From contig JAODBM010000128.1 of assembly GCA_025463985.1 (NCBI GenBank), forward strand, positions 96,042 to 160,041: a stretch of 64,000 bases of DNA. The letters are read 5' to 3'. Under the pieces are notes generated by a model. It saw only the letters and a program-made list of their open reading frames with translations, was not told the DNA's origin and made no database searches. Numbering within the stretch: position 1 is the stretch's first letter; each line of letters starts with the position of its first letter. The position numbers and the translations under genes were made by a program. Of this stretch, positions 60,494 through 64,000 are shown in pieces. The stretch comes from Acidimicrobiales bacterium (lineage in GTDB: Bacteria > Actinomycetota > Acidimicrobiia > Acidimicrobiales > Iamiaceae).

Positions 60494-61050
60494 GTCGTGC
60501 TCCTTGGTTGTGTGGCGTGTGGTGCTTGGAGTGCGTCGATTCCGGAGCGCCAGGCGGCGTCGAGGTCGGCGTCGGGCGGGAAGCGGTTGGCGAGCTCCAG
60601 GCTCGTCATGCCGTGTGCGAACGCCCATGCAGCTCGTGCGCGATCGGGGTTTCCTCCGCAGGCCTTGACGATCGGTGCGGCGGCGGCGGCTTCGACGCCG
60701 TCGGGGAGGCGGTCGCGTTCCAGCGGTCGGTTGGTCATGAGCATGTAGAGGTGAGGGTGCTCCATGGCCCAGCGTCGATACGCCCTCGCGAGGGCGGCGA
60801 GTGGATTCCGGGAACGCCCTGCGGCGGCGAAGGCTTCGGCCTGCTCGACGTAACCTGCCGCGACGAGCGCCGCCTCGAGCGCCTCCTTGTCCGGAAAGTG
60901 CTTGTACAGAGATGGCGCCTTGATCCCGAGGCGCTCGGCGATCGCTCGCATGGTCACGGCCTCGGGGCCGCCCGCCTCCAGCAGGTCTCTCGCCGCGTCG
61001 ATGATCTCCGTCATGCGGCCAGTGAGCAGCTCAGCCACGCCGCCAGCCAT
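60490..61050 (-). CDS. TetR family transcriptional regulator
   Basis: A 186-residue regulator with HTH at about 12-60 (IIDAARDLLEAGGPEAVTMR, AIAERLGIKAPSLYKHFPDK) and a TetR_C (WHG-type) ligand domain (ARAYRRWAMEHPHLYMLMTN). ATG 61050 is assigned though GAAGG touches it; GTG 61038 is an alternative. It overlaps the DUF4260 stop upstream and the SRPBCC start downstream, so four genes form one operon behind two palindromes, a plan for autorepression. Confidence 0.9.
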   Translation of the reverse strand: MAGGVAELLTGRMTEIIDAARDLLEAGGPEAVTMRAIAERLGIKAPSLYKHFPDKEALEAALVAAGYVEQAEAFAAAGRSRNPLAALARAYRRWAMEHPHLYMLMTNRPLERDRLPDGVEAAAAAPIVKACGGNPDRARAAWAFAHGMTSLELANRFPPDADLDAAWRSGIDALQAPHATQPRSTT

Positions 61051-61201
61051 CCTTCGCGCGGCGCCCGAAGCCGGAAACCCGGTCGACGGCGATGTGCGTC
61101 AGCCACGAGAGCCCCGCCGCGAACCAGAAACCCGACCGCAGCCCCACTGACGCTGAGACCATCAAGCGAACCCGCAGCGGTGGTGTCGACGTTGCGATCA
61201 T
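61031..61201 (-). CDS. Small DUF4260-like membrane protein, truncated form
   Basis: A 56-residue protein. SGFWFAAGLSWLTHIAVDRV then SGFG resembles the C-terminal helix and the WLxHIxxDR-GYG motif of DUF4260; the normal first three helices are missing. AAGGAGGG lies 5 nt before ATG 61201, so it is expressed as it stands. First gene of the operon, overlapping the TetR start by 20 nt. Confidence 0.6.
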   Translation of the reverse strand: MIATSTPPLRVRLMVSASVGLRSGFWFAAGLSWLTHIAVDRVSGFGRRAKDGWRRG

Positions 61202-61217
61202 TGGGCCCTCCTTCAAA

Positions 61218-61257
61218 GGCTTACGTTGTTAGCCACACTAGGCTAACGACGTTAGCC
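61218..61257. promoter_or_regulatory. Twin TetR operators
   Basis: GGCTTACGTTGTTAGCC (61218-61234) and GGCTAACGACGTTAGCC (61241-61257), centres 23 bp apart. The second has perfect 7-bp arms, the first one mismatch. They lie in the promoter of the DUF4260-TetR-SRPBCC-DUF4386 operon. Confidence 0.75.
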
Positions 61258-61954
61258 CGTCAAGACCTCCAACTGGTCCTGCGCGGGTGCTCGTCATGGT
61301 GGTGCGGTTCGTAGCCGGCGCCGAGCCGTGCGGCAGACGCCGGGCTGCTCCCCAGCGGAGATGGCGACGGCCGAGCACGCCGGCCGGACCGCGAACGAGT
61401 TGTGAGCGGTCGTGCTCGGCCTGCCGCCGCCCGCCGCCTGAAGTCCCCTCCGTCGCGCACCCGGGGACTCGGGCCGCAGGGCCGGCTGGCCAAGGCTTCG
61501 CCGCCGCTCCGGGCGGGCGATGGGGCGCTCGCCGCTGCTCGCGAGGGGCTGGTGATCCCGTACCTGCGCGTCTATCGCGAGCGCTGGCCATGACGCGGCA
61601 AAGGCCCGCCGCAGCGGGGCCCTTGCGGGTAGACCGTGCGCCTCGGTGTCCCAAAGCGGCTACCGGCCCAACAACAATTTCTAGCCGTGACGTTCCCGGA
61701 GCCGGTGGCGGAACAACGCGGTCGACCTCTACCTCGCCGACCGTCTCGCCGTGACCTGCCGACTCCACCCCCGCAGTTGTGTGGCCCGACTGGCTCGAGG
61801 AGGAGCGAATCGGAGTCAAGAACGTCAAGGCGGGAGCGGCCGTGAGCAGCGACGAACCGGTGAGAGTCAAGACCGAAAGCGGCGTCGACTGGTGCCAACG
61901 CTGGGGGTAGGGCGGCACGAATCCGCGGCACAACTCCTTCAACCGACCCTCAGG
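61258..61954. other. 697-bp gap without a recognised gene
   Basis: Many overlapping Arg/Pro-rich frames, none with a domain or good ribosome site. A fragment EGLVIPYLRVYRERWP ending at 61593 on the plus strand looks like a natural C-terminus, so the area may be decayed coding DNA. Confidence 0.4.
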
Positions 61955-62134
61955 TCAGCAGGAGACGGTCAGGTAGACGTAGTTGTTGACCGCGGTCGCC
62001 AGGTGCGTGGTGTTGTCGAGGTACCAGGAGTAGACGCGGACCTTGTGGCCGTTGAAGGCCTTGGCGTTCGCGTAATTGTCGGTGACGTGGGTGGCCATCG
62101 GCGTCGCCGACGTCACCATTGACTCCGACGTCAC
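61955..62134 (-). pseudogene. C-terminal fragment of a beta-rich secreted protein
   Basis: The minus frame reads ATHVTDNYANAKAFNGHKVR, VYSWYLDNTTHLATAVNNYV and YLTVSC before TGA, with strong coding character. Only 59 codons are open before a TAG and no ribosome site precedes the GTG, so it is probably the end of a lost gene. Family unknown. Confidence 0.45.
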
Positions 62135-62391
62135 CTACTGCACGCCGCTGGCAGCCGGCTACTACGACAGCACCCGAGGCTGGTCAACGGCTCGGAGAGT
62201 CGCTCCGCCTCGGCAACGTCGTGCACGAGGCGGCGGCGTTGTCGGGCGGACCTCGACTTCACCCGCCGGTGGACTGGGGTGTCAGCACCACGAGGTCACC
62301 ATGGCAGCCCCCTTGGCGGAACCATCGGGTGGGCTCAAGGTCGAGCTGGCTCGGACGTCTGGGTCCGACAGAGCGAGTTTGGGAGCTCGGC

Positions 62392-64000
62392 ATGAACGAG
62401 AAATCGCGTCACGAACCGGAGCCGGCGGTAGACGGGGTTGGCGATCCTCGCGTCGATCAGGTCGCGGCCAGTGAGGGGGAGCGATCACCAGTGACCCGCC
62501 GTGGCCTGATGATCGGTGCGGCGGGTGCGGCGGCCGGCGTCGTCGGGCTCATCGCTTCCGCGGATCCGGCCGCGGCAAATGGGCAGGGCCAGCCGCTCAT
62601 CTTGGGCAGCGCGAACACGGCCACGAGCACGAGCGCGGTGACCGGAAGCATGAGCGGTGCGGTCGTCTCGGCGACGAACTCGAGCAACGGTCCGGGAATG
62701 TTGGGATCGAGCAATGCGGGCGACGCCATCCAGGGCCGGATCACCAACAAGGGCTCGGCCGCAAGCGCGGTGCACGGGCTCACGGCGGGCACCGGTGTGG
62801 CCGGCCGGTTCGAGGTCACCAACGCGAGCAACACCACCGCAGCGCTCTATGGCGTGACGAGCGGCAGCGGGCAAGGAGTCAAAGGCAACGCCACCGGAGC
62901 GGGCACGGGGACGGTCGGTACTGCGTCGTCGGGGGCGGGCGTGTTCGGCCAGTCAGCCACCGGAAATGGGGTCAATGGCATACGTGGCACCCGCAGCGGC
63001 ATCTTCGCTCAGGGTGGAGTCGTCGGCGACAGCCAGAGCGGCCTGGGGGTCGTTGGGCTGTCCGCGACCGGGATCGGCGTGAACGGCTTGCTCGGCGACC
63101 GCAGCGGTATCGGAGCCAGCGGCGGCGTGTTGGGCGATAGCAAGACGGGCGCCGGCGTCGTCGGGCTCTCGGCCGCGGGCAACGGCGTGAACGGCATCCA
63201 GGGCGACCGCAGCGGTATCGCCGCCACCGGCGCGGTGCTGGGTGACAGCAAGAGCGGCTCGGGCATCGTCGGGCTGTCCGCCACCGGGATCGGCGTGAAC
63301 GGCTTGCTCGGCGACCGCAGCGGTATCGGAGCCAGCGGCGCGGTGTTGGGCGACAGCAACACCGGCTCGGGCGTCGTCGGCCTATCGGCCACCGACAACG
63401 GCGTCAACGGCGTTCGCGGGGCTCGGAGCGGCGTCTTCGCGCAAGGCGGGGTCGTCGGAGACAGCCAGAGCGGCATCGGCGTGGTCGGCCTGTCGTCGAG
63501 CTTCATCGGCGTCAACGGCCTGCTCGGTGATCGGAGCGGCATCTCGGCCGCGGGCGGGGTGCTGGGCGACAGCAACACCGGGGCGGGCGTCGTCGGCCTG
63601 TCGGCCAGTGGCGGTCCTGGGGTCAACGGCATTCTCGGCAACCGCAGCGGCCTCGGCGTGCAGGGCGGCGTGGTCGGCGACAGCGACGCGTTCGCGGGGG
63701 TCGTGGGCCTGTCGAAGAACGATGTCGGCGTCTTCGGTCAAGGGGGCAAGGCCGCGGGTTGGTTCCAGGGCAACGTGGTCGTGACCGGCGACATCCAGCT
63801 CAGCGGCGCCGACTTCGCCGAAGACTTCGGAACCGTCGATCACGTCGCCATCGAGCCGGGCACCGTGGTGGTCCTCGACGGCGGCGCGCAGCTTCGGCCC
63901 AGCGACCGCGAGTACGACACCTGCGTCGCAGGCGTCGTGTCCGGAGCCGGCACCTACCGACCCGCGGTGGTCGCAGACCGCACCGGTGAAGACCCGTCCC
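62392..64000 (+). CDS. Twin-arginine secreted protein with 36-residue tandem repeats (partial)
   Basis: At least 536 residues, running off the right edge. It has a long charged N-terminus, then a Tat signal VTRRGLMIGAAGAAAGVVGL with cleavage near AAA at about 67, a Ser/Thr/Gly-rich section, seven copies of a 36-37-residue repeat (about residues 183-435; core GVVGLSATGIGVNGLLGDRS then GIGASGGVLGDSKTGA) and a C-terminal domain (GNVVVTGDIQLSGADFAEDF, VAIEPGTVVVLDGG). The repeat suggests a beta-solenoid or fibre stalk; the end resembles trimming/attachment domains of surface fibres. ATG 62392 has GGGAG 7 nt before. Confidence 0.82.
   Translation, partial: MNEKSRHEPEPAVDGVGDPRVDQVAASEGERSPVTRRGLMIGAAGAAAGVVGLIASADPAAANGQGQPLILGSANTATSTSAVTGSMSGAVVSATNSSNGPGMLGSSNAGDAIQGRITNKGSAASAVHGLTAGTGVAGRFEVTNASNTTAALYGVTSGSGQGVKGNATGAGTGTVGTASSGAGVFGQSATGNGVNGIRGTRSGIFAQGGVVGDSQSGLGVVGLSATGIGVNGLLGDRSGIGASGGVLGDSKTGAGVVGLSAAGNGVNGIQGDRSGIAATGAVLGDSKSGSGIVGLSATGIGVNGLLGDRSGIGASGAVLGDSNTGSGVVGLSATDNGVNGVRGARSGVFAQGGVVGDSQSGIGVVGLSSSFIGVNGLLGDRSGISAAGGVLGDSNTGAGVVGLSASGGPGVNGILGNRSGLGVQGGVVGDSDAFAGVVGLSKNDVGVFGQGGKAAGWFQGNVVVTGDIQLSGADFAEDFGTVDHVAIEPGTVVVLDGGAQLRPSDREYDTCVAGVVSGAGTYRPAVVADRTGEDPS
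62938..63696 (+). repeat. 108-bp in-frame tandem repeat array (7 units)
   Basis: Units begin at 62938, 63046, 63154, 63262, 63370, 63478 and 63586; the first six are exactly 108 bp, the last 111 bp. Units 2 and 4 are almost identical, as are units 1 and 5, pointing to duplication of multi-unit blocks. Confidence 0.9.

Noticed and set aside
63009..63641. Proline-rich repetitive minus-strand ORF of 210 codons
   Set aside because: It is the antisense shadow of the 108-bp repeat array; repeats keep the opposite frame open.
62938..63696. Possible CRISPR array
   Set aside because: Repeats are adjacent, in frame, 108 bp long, with no unique spacers.

Overview
This is high-GC DNA with dense coding, actinobacterial-type ribosome binding sites, an F420-dependent enzyme, many acyl-CoA genes and lipoprotein or twin-arginine signals. 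It looks like an actinobacterium. The mix of lipid-type catabolism with FN3/DUF4214 secreted proteins would suit Acidimicrobiia, but that class assignment is inference; no rRNA or marker gene is present. No tRNA, rRNA, CRISPR array or intact mobile element was seen.

Region 1 (1-32.3 kb) is a catabolic island. It has two ABC uptake systems (a lipoprotein solute binder cut by the left edge, and a complete branched-chain-amino-acid-type importer at 21.5-26.4 kb), an acyl-CoA ligase, five acyl-CoA dehydrogenase domains in four further genes plus one double gene, three enoyl-CoA hydratases, a double-hotdog dehydratase, two SDR dehydrogenases, a fused CaiB-type CoA-transferase, a cytochrome P450, an aldehyde dehydrogenase, an F420/LLM oxidoreductase, an amidohydrolase, a DUF2889 protein and an Ltp2-like thiolase with a DUF35 partner. 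The set resembles beta-oxidation of a sterol or isoprenoid side chain ending in retro-aldol cleavage; the substrate is not proven. Twelve copies of a near-palindromic site (core AAAGAG-N4-CTCTTT) lie before almost every transcription unit here and none was noticed further right, so the island looks like one regulon. Candidate regulators are a fused tandem GntR/FadR-type protein (29.6-31.0 kb) and a TetR protein (19.5 kb), the latter with its own different palindrome.

Region 2 (32.3-50.5 kb) is a mixed stress and envelope region: Hsp20 with a MerR/HspR-type regulator, DUF2188, a permease of the ArsP/DUF318 family behind a truncated ArsR-like ORF, an ECF sigma factor translationally coupled to a membrane-anchored serpin, small lipoproteins, a GT-C-like membrane protein, an orphan FtsX-type permease, a DsrE protein, an HD-domain/LuxR regulator, a DUF4214 protein and a lone enoyl-CoA hydratase. 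Several decayed fragments (SRPBCC, ABM, ArsR-like) lie among them.

Region 3 (50.8-64 kb) has a very large LuxR-type ATPase regulator with two C-terminal HTHs, divergent from a three-gene operon of secreted proteins (two with FN3 and DUF4214 domains). Next is a TetR-SRPBCC-DUF4386 operon with twin perfect or near-perfect operators, its last gene broken by a piece of tyrosine integrase. The window ends inside a twin-arginine secreted protein built on a 36-residue (108-bp) tandem repeat.
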